Shown piece after piece: positions 17,196-26,107 of a DNA stretch of 64,000 nucleotides. Within the stretch, counting starts at the first letter, position 1, and each line of letters starts with the position of its first letter. Origin of the DNA: Arthrobacter sp. FW306-07-I. Lineage in GTDB: Bacteria; Actinomycetota; Actinomycetes; Actinomycetales; Micrococcaceae. A program made the position numbers and the translations under genes. The stretch spans positions 1,426,001-1,490,000 of the forward strand of contig NZ_CP084550.1 in the NCBI RefSeq assembly GCF_021800405.1, given 5' to 3'. The notes under the pieces were generated by a model. It was given only the letters and a program-made list of their open reading frames with translations, was not told the origin of the DNA and ran no database searches.

Positions 17196-17429
17196 ATGGA
17201 ACTGCAGGGCATCAAGTGGAACGAGCAGGCGCGGGAAAAGATCCTGCTGGATGCCGACCGGGCACTGCAGGAAGCGGTCCGGGAGGCGGCTTCATCGCTG
17301 TCCGGATCCGGTAAGGACAAGGTGTACGAATTCCTGTTCGAGAAGCTGAAGGGCCAGTTCGTGGACTTCCAGCCGGGCCCGGACCTCACCAAGTACGCGG
17401 AGGCCGTGGCCGCCGGGGAAGTCGAATAA
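17196..17429 (+). CDS. Conserved small protein of unknown function
   Basis: A 77-residue acidic, helix-rich, soluble-looking protein. It begins at an ATG with a strong AAGGAGGGG upstream. No membrane segment, cysteine or metal motif is seen; the middle (KDKVYEFLFEKLKGQFVDFQ) looks amphipathic. A perfect 16-bp terminator hairpin follows. It probably forms its own transcription unit given the -10-like sequence and hairpin upstream. I do not recognise a named family. Confidence 0.75.
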   Translation: MELQGIKWNEQAREKILLDADRALQEAVREAASSLSGSGKDKVYEFLFEKLKGQFVDFQPGPDLTKYAEAVAAGEVE

Positions 17430-17447
17430 GGGGAACGGCTCAGTTGC

Positions 17448-17492
17448 CCGCTGCCGGTCCTGCTTCCGTTTGCAGGACCGGCAGCGGCTTTC
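17448..17492. terminator. Strong intrinsic terminator
   Basis: A perfect 16-bp stem CCGCTGCCGGTCCTGC (17448-17463) pairs with 17472-17487 across an eight-base loop, followed by CTTTCC. It separates the convergent 77-residue gene and the aldehyde dehydrogenase. Confidence 0.85.
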
Positions 17493-17536
17493 CTGGCCAC
17501 GGTCTGAGGCGCTTCCGGTGAACCGGCAGCGCCAGC

Positions 17537-18994
17537 TTAAAACGGATACGGGGCGATGTCCGGGCGCATGGTGAGCCACTGGATTTCGGTGAAGGACTCC
17601 ATGTTGGCGTGGTGGCCGCCGATCCGTGAGCCGTTGCCCGAATCCTTCATGCCGCCGAATGGCGAATTGGCTTCGTCCGACACGGTCTGCTCATTGATGT
17701 GGACCTTGCCGGAGTCCAGCTGGTCGGCAATGGTCATGGCCATGCCGACATCGCCCAGGATGCCGATGGACAGGCCGTATTCGCTGTCGTTGGCCAGGGC
17801 CACTGCCTCCTCCACGGTGGAGAAGCTGGTTACCGGGGCCACGGGACCGAAGATTTCATCCTTCCAGGCCGGACTGTCCTGCTTGAGGTCCACCAGTACG
17901 GTGGGCTGGTAGAAGCGTCCATCGTGGGTACCGCCGGCCGCCACGCGGGCGCCGCCCTTCACTGCCTCCTGGACGATGCCGTCCACGCGGTGCAGCTGCC
18001 GCTCATCGATGACCGGTCCCAGCGCCACGGTGCCGCTCTTTGGGTCACCGACCGGAAGGTGGGCGGCCTTTTCCGACAGCGCGGCAACGTAGTCGTCGTA
18101 GATGTCCTCGTGCACGATATGACGGCCCGCGGCCATGCAGATCTGGCCCTGGTGCATGAACGATCCGAACGCGGCGGCTGACGCGGCCTTGGCCAGGTCC
18201 GCACCCGGCAGCACGATCAGTGCGTTGTTGCCGCCAAGCTCCAGGTGGGCACGCTTGAGCAGGCGTCCGGCGGTCTCGCCGATCTTCCGCCCGGCCGCCG
18301 TCGAACCCGTAAAGGCGATGACGCGAACTTCCGGCGCCTCCACCACGGCCGCACCGATGTCCGCGCCGCCGGGCAGCAGCGACAGCAGCCCCGGCGGGAG
18401 GCCGGCCTCCTCGAAGATCCGCATGAGGGTGACGCCGCCGCAGACAGCGGTCCGGGGATCCGGTTTGAGCAGCACGGCGTTCCCCAGCGCCAGGGCAGGG
18501 GCGACGGCGCGGATGGAGAGGATCAGTGGGAAGTTGAACGGCGCGATCACGGAGACGACGCCCACGGGGCGGCGCCTGGCAAAGGACCAGCGGTTCTCGT
18601 TGGAGGTGAGCACATCCCCGGCCGGCAGCGAGGGCAGCGCCGAGGCGTCGTAGCATTCGTTCGCGGCAATGTGGATTTCCAGCCCTGCCTTGGGCGCAAT
18701 GCCGCCGGATTCCCGGACGATCCAGTCCTGGACCTCCGCGGCGTGCTCCTCCCAGAGCTGGCCGGCGCGGCGCAGCACGGCGGCGCGCTCCTCCGGGTTG
18801 CGCGCGGCCCAGTCCTTTTGGGCCTTCCCAGCCGCGGTGGCAGCTTCCCGGACGTCCTCGACGGAGGCGACCCCGTAGTTGCCCAGCTGGGCGCCGGTGG
18901 CCGGTTCAACGCTGGTTCCGGTTCCGCCGCCGCCCTTGCGCCAGCCGTTGAGGTATATGTTGCCGTCCCAGGGGGCGGAATCGAGGAGGGACAT
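17537..18994 (-). CDS. NAD(P)-dependent aldehyde dehydrogenase, benzaldehyde/vanillin dehydrogenase-like
   Basis: Oxidises an aldehyde to its carboxylic acid. The 485-residue ALDH fold has the catalytic Glu segment LELGGNNALIV, the nucleophile Cys in FMHQGQICMAAGR, the APFNFPL cofactor loop and the DEIFGPVAPV motif. The NECYDASALPS helix and the C-terminal NMESFTEIQWLT resemble aromatic aldehyde dehydrogenases (benzaldehyde, vanillin), so an aromatic substrate is my best guess. Start at 18994 has AAAGGA eight bases upstream. Standing alone between a terminator and an intergenic repeat, it gives no pathway clue from context. Confidence 0.9.
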   Translation of the reverse strand: MSLLDSAPWDGNIYLNGWRKGGGGTGTSVEPATGAQLGNYGVASVEDVREAATAAGKAQKDWAARNPEERAAVLRRAGQLWEEHAAEVQDWIVRESGGIAPKAGLEIHIAANECYDASALPSLPAGDVLTSNENRWSFARRRPVGVVSVIAPFNFPLILSIRAVAPALALGNAVLLKPDPRTAVCGGVTLMRIFEEAGLPPGLLSLLPGGADIGAAVVEAPEVRVIAFTGSTAAGRKIGETAGRLLKRAHLELGGNNALIVLPGADLAKAASAAAFGSFMHQGQICMAAGRHIVHEDIYDDYVAALSEKAAHLPVGDPKSGTVALGPVIDERQLHRVDGIVQEAVKGGARVAAGGTHDGRFYQPTVLVDLKQDSPAWKDEIFGPVAPVTSFSTVEEAVALANDSEYGLSIGILGDVGMAMTIADQLDSGKVHINEQTVSDEANSPFGGMKDSGNGSRIGGHHANMESFTEIQWLTMRPDIAPYPF

Positions 18995-19114
18995 CAGTGT
19001 CCTTTCGTCGTGAACTGCCGCGACTCAATGTCACGGACGGGCGGATGCCGGAACACCGCCCAATCAATGGTGGTGCCTTTACCTTCGCCGCCATGTTCAT
19101 GCGCCGTCAACTAT

Positions 19115-19211
19115 GGTTCCCTGACCGAGCTTGCGAGGTTAGGGCAAGGCTGGGTGGGGCCACGGCCGCCGGGTTCCCTGACCGAGCTTGCGAGGTTAGG
19201 GCAAGGCTGGG
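19115..19211. repeat. Two 40-bp direct repeats, 57-base period, overlapping the nasB stop
   Basis: Identical 40-base copies at 19115-19154 and 19172-19211, starting GGTTCCCTGACC and ending AAGGCTGGG. The second copy supplies the last codons and stop of the minus-strand nasB gene. They resemble dispersed intergenic repetitive elements rather than gene sequence. Confidence 0.85.
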
Positions 19212-20755
19212 GAGAAGTGCCGTTCGATAAGGCCCTTGATGTCCTCGTGGCAGCCGCCGCAGCCGGTGCCCGCGCGGGTGGCCTTCGAAACCTCCGCAAC
19301 AGTGGCACAGCCATCGGAGACCGCAGCCGTAATGGCAGCCCCGCTCACGCCGGCACACCGGCACACGGTTCCGGCGGGATCCACCGGGCCGGCGCCCGGC
19401 AGCTGGTCCGGACCGTCCAGGCGGAGGAGCAGCGACCGGTCCGCGGGCAGTTCAGCCCCACGTTCAAAGAGCCCCACCAGCTCGGCAGCCGTCCTCGGCA
19501 TGCCCACTGCCACCAGTCCTTCCAGGACGCCCCCACGCGTGGTCATTTTGACGTACCGGCCGTGCTCCGGATCTGCCCACTGCGAGACCTGCAGGCGGGG
19601 CCGGCCGGTGGCTGCCCCGGCCGTGAGAATCTCCTCGTCCCAGGGATCGGCGGAGTTGTCGCCGGCCACGGCCATGTTCATTCCACGGGCCTTCAAGACC
19701 ACCACGCCGGGCTGCTCCGGCGGCAGGGCGGGCAGCAGCTCGGCTTCCGCGGCTGCCCCTTCGGCCAGCAGGGTGAGGTAGCCGGCCAGCCACTCTGCCT
19801 GCCGCCAGCCCGGCCCCACCAGCCCCGACGGACCCTTGGCATTGCGGCACCCCGCGCAGCCCGGGTCCGGGCAGCGGACCTCGGCGCAGTCGCCGATGGC
19901 AAAAATGTGCGGTTCGTGGTGCGCCCGCAACCGGTGGTCCACCAGGATGCCGGTACCGGTGGACAGCCCGCATCCTTCGGCCAGTTCGGTCCGGGGACGG
20001 ACACCGCACGAAATGACCAGGAGGTCGCCGTCAATCGCGGACCCGTCATCGAGCAGCAAAGCCGAGAAGCCGCCGTCGGGCCCGTTGTGCTCCACCCCCG
20101 TGGAACGTGCGTTGGCGGCCACCCGTACGCCGCACCGCCGCAGCCCCGCGGCAAGGACCGCTCCGCCGCCGCGGTCGATGCTCCTGCCCAGCGGGTGCGG
20201 GCCGTTGTGGACCACCGTCACGGTGGCGCCCTCCTCCGCCGCTGCCAACGCCGTTTCCAGCCCCAGCACCCCGCCGCCCAGCACCACCACCCGCTTGCCG
20301 CCGTCCACCGCCTTCCGCAGCACAGCGGCGTCGCTCAGGTCCCGCAGCGCCGTAACGCCCGCGGGAAGGACCGGGGTAGCGGGATCCGGGTTGATGCCGG
20401 TGAGGTTGGGGATCACCGGGCGGGACCCGGTGGCGAAGACCAGCCGGTCGTAGTGGACCATGAACCCGTCCGAGAGCAGGACCTGCTGCCGCGCCCGGTC
20501 CACGCGCTTCACCCGCATGCCCAGGCGGACGTCCACGCCCTCCTCGGCCAGCCCGGCCGCGTCAGCAAGTGCCAGGGCGTCTGCAGTGGTCCGGCCGACC
20601 CCGAGATCCGCCACGAGCACGCGGTTGTAGGCGGCATCGGCTTCCGCGCCCACCACCGTGAGCCGGATCCGGCCTCCGCGCACGGCGGGCAGCAGCTCAT
20701 CCACCAGCCTGGCGGCTACGGGGCCGAATCCCACGATGACAATCTGCTCGCTCAT
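19196..20755 (-). CDS. nasB: Assimilatory nitrate reductase electron-transfer subunit (FAD, BFD-type [2Fe-2S])
   Basis: Passes electrons from NAD(P)H to the molybdenum subunit encoded just upstream. The 519 residues contain an FAD motif (IVIVGFGPVAARL), an NAD motif (VVVLGGGVLGLETA near residue 160) and IFAIGDCAEV near residue 285. The C-terminal BFD-like [2Fe-2S] domain has ligands in TVCRCAGVSG and GTGCGGCHEDIKG. An unusual cysteine-rich insertion, CPDPGCAGC, follows the FAD motif. The start at 20755 overlaps the nasC stop as ATGA, which implies coupled translation. The last residues come from a 40-bp repeat. The Bacillus NasB and NirB FAD modules are its closest relatives by architecture. 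Confidence 0.88.
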   Translation of the reverse strand: MSEQIVIVGFGPVAARLVDELLPAVRGGRIRLTVVGAEADAAYNRVLVADLGVGRTTADALALADAAGLAEEGVDVRLGMRVKRVDRARQQVLLSDGFMVHYDRLVFATGSRPVIPNLTGINPDPATPVLPAGVTALRDLSDAAVLRKAVDGGKRVVVLGGGVLGLETALAAAEEGATVTVVHNGPHPLGRSIDRGGGAVLAAGLRRCGVRVAANARSTGVEHNGPDGGFSALLLDDGSAIDGDLLVISCGVRPRTELAEGCGLSTGTGILVDHRLRAHHEPHIFAIGDCAEVRCPDPGCAGCRNAKGPSGLVGPGWRQAEWLAGYLTLLAEGAAAEAELLPALPPEQPGVVVLKARGMNMAVAGDNSADPWDEEILTAGAATGRPRLQVSQWADPEHGRYVKMTTRGGVLEGLVAVGMPRTAAELVGLFERGAELPADRSLLLRLDGPDQLPGAGPVDPAGTVCRCAGVSGAAITAAVSDGCATVAEVSKATRAGTGCGGCHEDIKGLIERHFSPALP

Positions 20756-22971
20756 GAGGCCTCCGTCGTTTGCAGCATGCGGGCGGAATCGGGTGCGGCC
20801 ACCGGCCGGACCCACACGGTGTTGAACTTGAATTCGGGCATTCCGGAGACGGGATCGGTGGCCGCTTCGGTCAGCCGGTTGGCGCTTTCGGAACCCGGAA
20901 AATGGAAGGGCAGGAAAACCGTCTCGGGGCGGATTGCCGTGCTCAGCTCCGCCCGGCACACCACCTCGCCGCGGCTGTTGGCCACGGAGACCAATGATCC
21001 CTCGGCGATGGCCATCGCTTCCGCTGCCGCGGGGTGGAGCTGCACTTTCGCCTCGGGCTGGGCGGCGAGGAGCTCCGCCACGCGCCGGGTCTGGGCACCG
21101 GACTGGTAGTGCTCCAGGAGCCGGCCGGTGATGAGGGTCATTTCCTTTGCAGCGGGTCCGGGGCTGACAGCGGGCGTACGACGGCGGCGCGGCGCCACCG
21201 GGACCAGCTGCGCCTTGCCGTCGGGGTGCGCAAAGCGGTCGGTGAACAGCCGCGGCGTTCCGGAACTGCCGGCCGGGTACGGCCAGTAGGCGGGCTCGCC
21301 GCGGTCCAGCATGGCGTAGTCGATGCCTGAATAATCAGCGAGGCCACCGGCGGAGGCGAGCCGCAGCTCCTCGAAGACCGTCTCCGGGTCCTCGCTGTAG
21401 GTGGAGGGTGCGTCCAACCGCTCGGCCAGGCGGGCCATGATCCACAGTTCGCTCCGGGCGCCGGGGGGCGGGGAGACGGCGCGACGGCGGCGCAGCACGC
21501 GTCCTTCCAAGTTGGTCAGGGTGCCGTCCTCTTCGGCCCACTGCAGCACGGGCAGGATCAGGTCCGCTTCCGCGGCGGTTTCGGACAGGAGGAAGTCGCA
21601 GACCACCAGGAAGTCCAGGCTGCGCAGCCCAGCGATCACGGCATTCGCATCGGGTGCCGCCACCGCAATGTTGGAGGCATGGACGAAGAGGCACCGGACG
21701 CCGTCGGGCTTTCCCAATGACTTCAGCAGCTGCACGGCCGGCAGGCCGGGGCCGGGGATCAGGTCCTCGGGGACACCCCAGACGGCGGCGACGTGCGCGC
21801 GGGCGGCAGGGTCGGTGATTTTGCGGTAGCCCGGAAGCTGGTCCGCCTTCTGGCCGTGTTCGCGGCCGCCCTGGCCATTGCCCTGGCCGGTGAGGGTGCC
21901 GTAGCCGCTGCGGGCGGACCCGGGCAGGCCCAGCAGGAGGCTGAGGTTGATGGCGGCGGTGGCGGTGTCGGTGCCGTCGACATGCTGTTCCACCCCGCGG
22001 CCCGTGAGGATGTAGCTCCCGCCCGCCCGGGCTCCGGCCGCAAGCATGCGGGCCGTCAGCCGGATCAGCTCCGCCGGGACGCCGGTGATCGACTGGACGC
22101 GTTCGGGCCAGAAGGCGTTGACGCTGCGGACCACGGCGCTGTAGCCGGAAGTGCGCTCCTGGACGTAGGCGCTGTCCACGAGGTTCTCGTGGATGACCAC
22201 GTGGGAGAGGCCGAGCAGCAGGGTGAGGTCTGTGCCGGGCAGCGGCTGGAGGTGGAGTCCGCCGCCATCTGCCGTGAAGGCTGCGGTGGCGGAACGGCGT
22301 GGATCCACCACGACCAATCCGCCGGCGTCGCGGGCGCCCTTGAGGTGCTGCACGAACGGCGGCATGGTCTCGGCAACGTTCGAACCGAGCAGCAGGATGG
22401 TGCTGGCGGTGTCCAGCGCCTCGACCGGGAAGGGCAGGCCGCGGTCCACGCCGAAGGCCCGCATCCCGGCAGCCGCCGCGGAGGACATGCAGAACCTGCC
22501 GTTGTAGTCGATGCGGGACGTGCCGAGGGCCAGCCGGGCGAACTTGCCCAGCATGTAGGCCTTCTCGTTGGTGAGTCCACCGCCGCCGAACACGCCCACG
22601 GCGTCCGCACCGTACCGGGCGCAGGCGTCCTTCACTGCCCGGGCCGCGAGGTCCAGGGCGTGGTCCCAGCCGATGGGGCGGTGCACGCCGTCGGGACCCT
22701 TCAGCAGGGGCTCAGTGATCCTGCCCGCGTGGTTCAGCAGCGACGGCGAGGTCCAGCCCTTGCGGCACAGGCCGCCGCGGTTGGTGGGGAAGTCCCGGCC
22801 GGCAACCTCCAGGGCAGGTGCCGGGTTGGATGCAGGCCCGGGCGTGGAACGGGGTGCCGGCGCGGGGCCCGGCCCCGGTTGGGCAGCCGGTGCCAGGCCC
22901 GCGGTGGGCGTGAGCGTCATGGCGCACTGCAGGGCGCAGTAGGGGCAGTGCGTGTCGGCGCTTGCGGGCAT
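20752..22971 (-). CDS. nasC: Assimilatory nitrate reductase catalytic subunit (molybdopterin, [4Fe-4S])
   Basis: Reduces nitrate to nitrite in the cytoplasm. The 739-residue protein starts with the [4Fe-4S] motif CPYCALQC (C-x2-C-x3-C), with the fourth ligand in GGLCRKG near residue 69. Molybdopterin-binding segments follow (YNGRFCMSSAAAAG, LLGSNVAETMP, VVVDPRRSATA, GRGVEQHVDGTDTATA), and the C-terminal molydopterin dinucleotide-binding domain includes ITGRLLEHYQSGAQTRR. Between the third and fourth cluster cysteines there is a Pro/Ala-rich stretch of about 30 residues, longer than usual. The start is one base after the narK stop, so narK, nasC and nasB form an operon. Confidence 0.92.
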   Translation of the reverse strand: MPASADTHCPYCALQCAMTLTPTAGLAPAAQPGPGPAPAPRSTPGPASNPAPALEVAGRDFPTNRGGLCRKGWTSPSLLNHAGRITEPLLKGPDGVHRPIGWDHALDLAARAVKDACARYGADAVGVFGGGGLTNEKAYMLGKFARLALGTSRIDYNGRFCMSSAAAAGMRAFGVDRGLPFPVEALDTASTILLLGSNVAETMPPFVQHLKGARDAGGLVVVDPRRSATAAFTADGGGLHLQPLPGTDLTLLLGLSHVVIHENLVDSAYVQERTSGYSAVVRSVNAFWPERVQSITGVPAELIRLTARMLAAGARAGGSYILTGRGVEQHVDGTDTATAAINLSLLLGLPGSARSGYGTLTGQGNGQGGREHGQKADQLPGYRKITDPAARAHVAAVWGVPEDLIPGPGLPAVQLLKSLGKPDGVRCLFVHASNIAVAAPDANAVIAGLRSLDFLVVCDFLLSETAAEADLILPVLQWAEEDGTLTNLEGRVLRRRRAVSPPPGARSELWIMARLAERLDAPSTYSEDPETVFEELRLASAGGLADYSGIDYAMLDRGEPAYWPYPAGSSGTPRLFTDRFAHPDGKAQLVPVAPRRRRTPAVSPGPAAKEMTLITGRLLEHYQSGAQTRRVAELLAAQPEAKVQLHPAAAEAMAIAEGSLVSVANSRGEVVCRAELSTAIRPETVFLPFHFPGSESANRLTEAATDPVSGMPEFKFNTVWVRPVAAPDSARMLQTTEAS

Positions 22972-22972
22972 G

Positions 22973-24385
22973 CTAGATGTGTCCCATCGCGTTCCGGCCC
23001 GCCTTGCGGATGTAGCAGGCCCAGCAGACCACCAGCATCAGGACATACGCGCCGACGAACCCGTAGAAGGCGGGGGTGTAGGAACCGCTGGCGCTGCTGG
23101 AGGCGTTCAGGACCTGGGGGATGACGAAGCCGCCGTAGGCCCCGATAGCGGAGATCAGGCCGAGGGCAGAGGACGCCAGCCGCTGCGTGGCCACGGAGCT
23201 TGCGCCCTTGCGCGCGGCCCGGCTGGAGGTGGCGAAGATGACCGGAATCATCCGGTAGGTGGCGCCGTTGCCGAAGCCGCTGGCAGTGAACAGCATCAGG
23301 AACAGGACCAGGAAGAGCAGGAAGTTCTTCAGCGGCAGCGTCCAGACCATGGTCAGCGTGATTACGGCCATGGCGGCGAAGGCCGAAACGGTCATCCGGG
23401 CTCCGCCCATGCGGTCCGCCATGCGTCCGCCGTAGGGGCGGGCCAGCGAGCCCACCAGGGGGCCCAGGAAGGCGAGCGAGAGGGCCACGGTTCCCACGCC
23501 GATGGTGGAGAACCCGGGGAAGTAGTCCTTGATCAGCTTGGGGAACACGCCGGCGAAACCGATGAAGGAACCAAACGTCCCGATGTACAGCAGCGCCATG
23601 ATCCACAGGTGCGGTTCCTTGAGCGCCGCCACCGATCCGGCCACGTCGCCCTTGGCGCTGGTGAGGTTGTTCATGTATTTGAAGGCCCCAAAGGCTGCCA
23701 GCAGGATGAAGGGAACCCACATCCAGCCGGCCATGGGAAGGTTCACGGTGCCGGCGGCCAGCAGGGTGATCACAATGGGAACGGCAAGCTGTGCGACGGC
23801 GGCACCGAGGTTTCCGCCCGCGGCGTTCAAGCCCAGCGCCCAGCCCTTTTCCCGGGCCGGGTAGAAGAAGGTGATGTTGGCCATGGAGCTGGCAAAGTTT
23901 CCGCCGCCGAAGCCGGCCAGGGCCGCCACAAGGAGCATGACGCCGAATGGGGTCTCCGGGTTGGAGACGCAGAGGGCCAGCCCGGTGGAGGGGATCAGGA
24001 GCAGCAGGGCGGACACAATGGTCCAGTTCCGGCCGCCGAAGCGGGGGACCATGAACGTGTAGGGAATGCGGAGCGTGGCGCCCACCAGGCTGGGCATGGA
24101 GATGAGCCAAAAGATCTCCGACGTGGAGAAGGTGAAGCCGGCGGCGGGAAGCTGGACCACCACGATGGACCAGAGCTGCCAGACCACGAAGCCCAGGAAC
24201 TCGGCGAAGATGGACCAGTTCAGGTTCCGGCGTGCGATGGCGCGGCCCGCGGTTTCCCACTGCTCCTTGTTCTCCGCATCCCAGTTGGCGATCCAGCGGC
24301 CGGGGCGGAATTCAAGGGCAGGTGAGTCTGTGGCGCGGGCAGGGCCGGGCTGTACGCCGGTTTCGACAGTGCGGTCAACAGTCAC
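22973..24385 (-). CDS. narK: NarK-family nitrate/nitrite transporter
   Basis: A 470-residue major-facilitator protein with about 12 hydrophobic segments, supplying nitrate to the reductases downstream. The nitrate-porter signatures are present: AGFGGGNFASSMANITFFYP near residue 160 and a second Gly/Asn-rich GFGNGATYRMIP near residue 370. The first 55 residues are a polar cytoplasmic leader, longer than in many NarKs. Start is GTG at 24385 with a strong GGAGGT. A GlnR-like array lies 49-86 bases upstream, matching the regulation expected for nitrate uptake. Confidence 0.93.
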   Translation of the reverse strand: MTVDRTVETGVQPGPARATDSPALEFRPGRWIANWDAENKEQWETAGRAIARRNLNWSIFAEFLGFVVWQLWSIVVVQLPAAGFTFSTSEIFWLISMPSLVGATLRIPYTFMVPRFGGRNWTIVSALLLLIPSTGLALCVSNPETPFGVMLLVAALAGFGGGNFASSMANITFFYPAREKGWALGLNAAGGNLGAAVAQLAVPIVITLLAAGTVNLPMAGWMWVPFILLAAFGAFKYMNNLTSAKGDVAGSVAALKEPHLWIMALLYIGTFGSFIGFAGVFPKLIKDYFPGFSTIGVGTVALSLAFLGPLVGSLARPYGGRMADRMGGARMTVSAFAAMAVITLTMVWTLPLKNFLLFLVLFLMLFTASGFGNGATYRMIPVIFATSSRAARKGASSVATQRLASSALGLISAIGAYGGFVIPQVLNASSSASGSYTPAFYGFVGAYVLMLVVCWACYIRKAGRNAMGHI

Positions 24386-24433
24386 GGTTTACCTCCTTCG
24401 GGGATGGGGTTTCCTCAAACCTAGGGATGGCTC

Positions 24434-24471
24434 GTTTCGTGGACAGTCGATGTGTGTTAACGCGCTGTGAC
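24434..24471. promoter_or_regulatory. GlnR-like array upstream of narK
   Basis: GTTTC, six bases, AGTCG, six bases, GTTAA, six bases, GTGAC on the plus strand. Pentamers recur every 11 bases, as in the nirB/nirD site; the second is a poor match. Position 49-86 bases upstream of narK suits an activator. Confidence 0.55.
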
Positions 24472-24553
24472 TTTTGCCTATCCGGCACAGTCAGGCGGCG
24501 TGAGGCGCCGGGGAACAGCCGGATTGTGAGACGGACAACACCCGTCCGGATGC

Positions 24554-24568
24554 TGGACGTTTCGTCCA
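24554..24568. promoter_or_regulatory. Inverted repeat upstream of the MHS transporter
   Basis: TGGAC-GTTTC-GTCCA, immediately followed by a -35-like TTGACT at 24569-24574 and another TGGACGG. It lies about 95 bases upstream of the transporter start. No good -10 is seen at normal spacing. Confidence 0.35.
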
Positions 24569-24663
24569 TTGACTGGACGGAGGCAAGTAAGATCGAACTC
24601 TAACTATTCGAGCCGGGTGGCAGTCCTGCCTGTGCCCGGCCGGTCTCACGAAAGCGCTTACCT

Positions 24664-26073
24664 ATGTCATCCACCGATACCACCGCGCTGCCAGGTGCAC
24701 ACCAGCCGGTGAACTCCCGCGGCCGCGTCATCGTGGCCAGCCTGATCGGCACCACAGTGGAGTTTTACGACTTCTACGTCTACGCCACCGCCGCCGTCCT
24801 CGTCTTCCCGAAGCTCTTTTTCCCCAGCGCGAACGAAACCACGCAGCTGCTGAGCTCCTTTGCCGTGTTTGGCGTGGCCTTCATCGCCCGCCCCCTCGGC
24901 TCCATCATCTTCGGGCACTTCGGTGACAAGTTTGGCCGCAAGGGCACGCTGGTGGCTTCGCTGCTGACCATGGGTATCGCCACGTTCCTCATCGGCTGCC
25001 TTCCCACCGCGCTGGTTCCGGGCTGGGAGTTCCTGGCGCCGGCCCTGCTGGTGGTCATGCGCTTCGCCCAGGGCCTGGCGCTCGGCGGCGAATGGAGCGG
25101 GGCCGCGCTGCTGGCCACCGAAAATGCTCCCGCCAACAAGCGCGCCATCTACGGCACCTTCCCGCAGCTCGGCGCCCCGATCGGCTTCATCATCGCCAAC
25201 GTCATCTTCCTGGTGGCAAGCTACACCCTGGCGCCGGAGGCCTTCGCGGCATGGGGCTGGCGCGTGCCGTTCCTGCTCAGCGCCGTCATGGTCATCATCG
25301 GCCTGTACGTCCGCCTCAAGCTGATCGAAACCCCGGCCTTCACCAAGGTCCTGGAGTCCAACGAGGTCGCCAAGCTGCCGCTGGGCCGCGTCTTCAAGAC
25401 CAGCTGGCGCCAGCTGATCCTGGGTACCTTCATCATGCTGGCCACCTACGTGCTCTTCTACCTGATGACAACGTTCACGCTCACCTACGGCACCAAGCCA
25501 ACCCTGGAAGGCGCCAAGGCCGCAGCCGAAAAGGCCGGCAAACCGATGAGCGAAGCCGCCGCCGCCGCGTTCGTCCCCGGCCTTGGCTACAGCCGCAACG
25601 ACTTCCTCTGGATGCTGATTGCCGGCGTCGTCTTCTTCGGCATCTTCACCCTTGTCTCCGGACCGCTGGCGGAAAAGTTCGGCCGCCGCAAGATGCTCCT
25701 CGCAGTCACTGCCGGGATCTTCGTCTTCGGCCTGCTGTTCGTTCCGCTGTTCAGCGGCGGCTTCGTGGGCACCATGGGCCTGCTGATCCTCGGGTTCTCG
25801 CTCATGGGCCTCACCTTCGGCCCGATGGGGGCGCTGCTGCCCGAACTGTTCCCCACCAACGTGCGGTACACCGGATCCGCCATCAGCTACAACTTCTCCA
25901 GCATCCTGGGTGCAGCAGTGGCGCCGTTCATCGCGGTGGCCCTCTGGGAAGCTGCCAAGGGCAGCCCGGTCCTGGTCGGGGTCTACCTGACCTCGATGGC
26001 GGTGCTCACCTTGATCGCGCTGTTCCTCACCCGCGAAACCCGGGACGTGGACTACGAGAACAACGTGGCCTGA
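24664..26073 (+). CDS. MFS transporter of the metabolite:H+ symporter (MHS) family
   Basis: A 469-residue polytopic protein with 12 predicted hydrophobic segments. The MHS hallmarks are TTVEFYDFYVYATAA in the first helix, RPLGSIIFGHFGDKFGRKG in loop 2-3 and GLALGGEWSGAALLATE in helix 5, as in ShiA, ProP and KgtP. Substrates of the family are organic acids, compatible solutes or aromatic acids; specificity cannot be assigned. A polar, Ala/Lys-rich insert at about residues 278-305 precedes helix 7. The start has only a weak ribosome binding site. It is divergent from narK and ends at a terminator hairpin. Confidence 0.88.
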   Translation: MSSTDTTALPGAHQPVNSRGRVIVASLIGTTVEFYDFYVYATAAVLVFPKLFFPSANETTQLLSSFAVFGVAFIARPLGSIIFGHFGDKFGRKGTLVASLLTMGIATFLIGCLPTALVPGWEFLAPALLVVMRFAQGLALGGEWSGAALLATENAPANKRAIYGTFPQLGAPIGFIIANVIFLVASYTLAPEAFAAWGWRVPFLLSAVMVIIGLYVRLKLIETPAFTKVLESNEVAKLPLGRVFKTSWRQLILGTFIMLATYVLFYLMTTFTLTYGTKPTLEGAKAAAEKAGKPMSEAAAAAFVPGLGYSRNDFLWMLIAGVVFFGIFTLVSGPLAEKFGRRKMLLAVTAGIFVFGLLFVPLFSGGFVGTMGLLILGFSLMGLTFGPMGALLPELFPTNVRYTGSAISYNFSSILGAAVAPFIAVALWEAAKGSPVLVGVYLTSMAVLTLIALFLTRETRDVDYENNVA

Positions 26074-26107
26074 CGCCCTGGGTGCAGTCCGGCCCGGTTA
26101 GTGGCTG

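Noticed and set aside
18245..21109. 954-codon plus-strand open frame across the aldehyde dehydrogenase, nasB and nasC genes
   Set aside because: It runs antisense through three well-supported genes and has no recognisable domain; a typical high-GC shadow frame.
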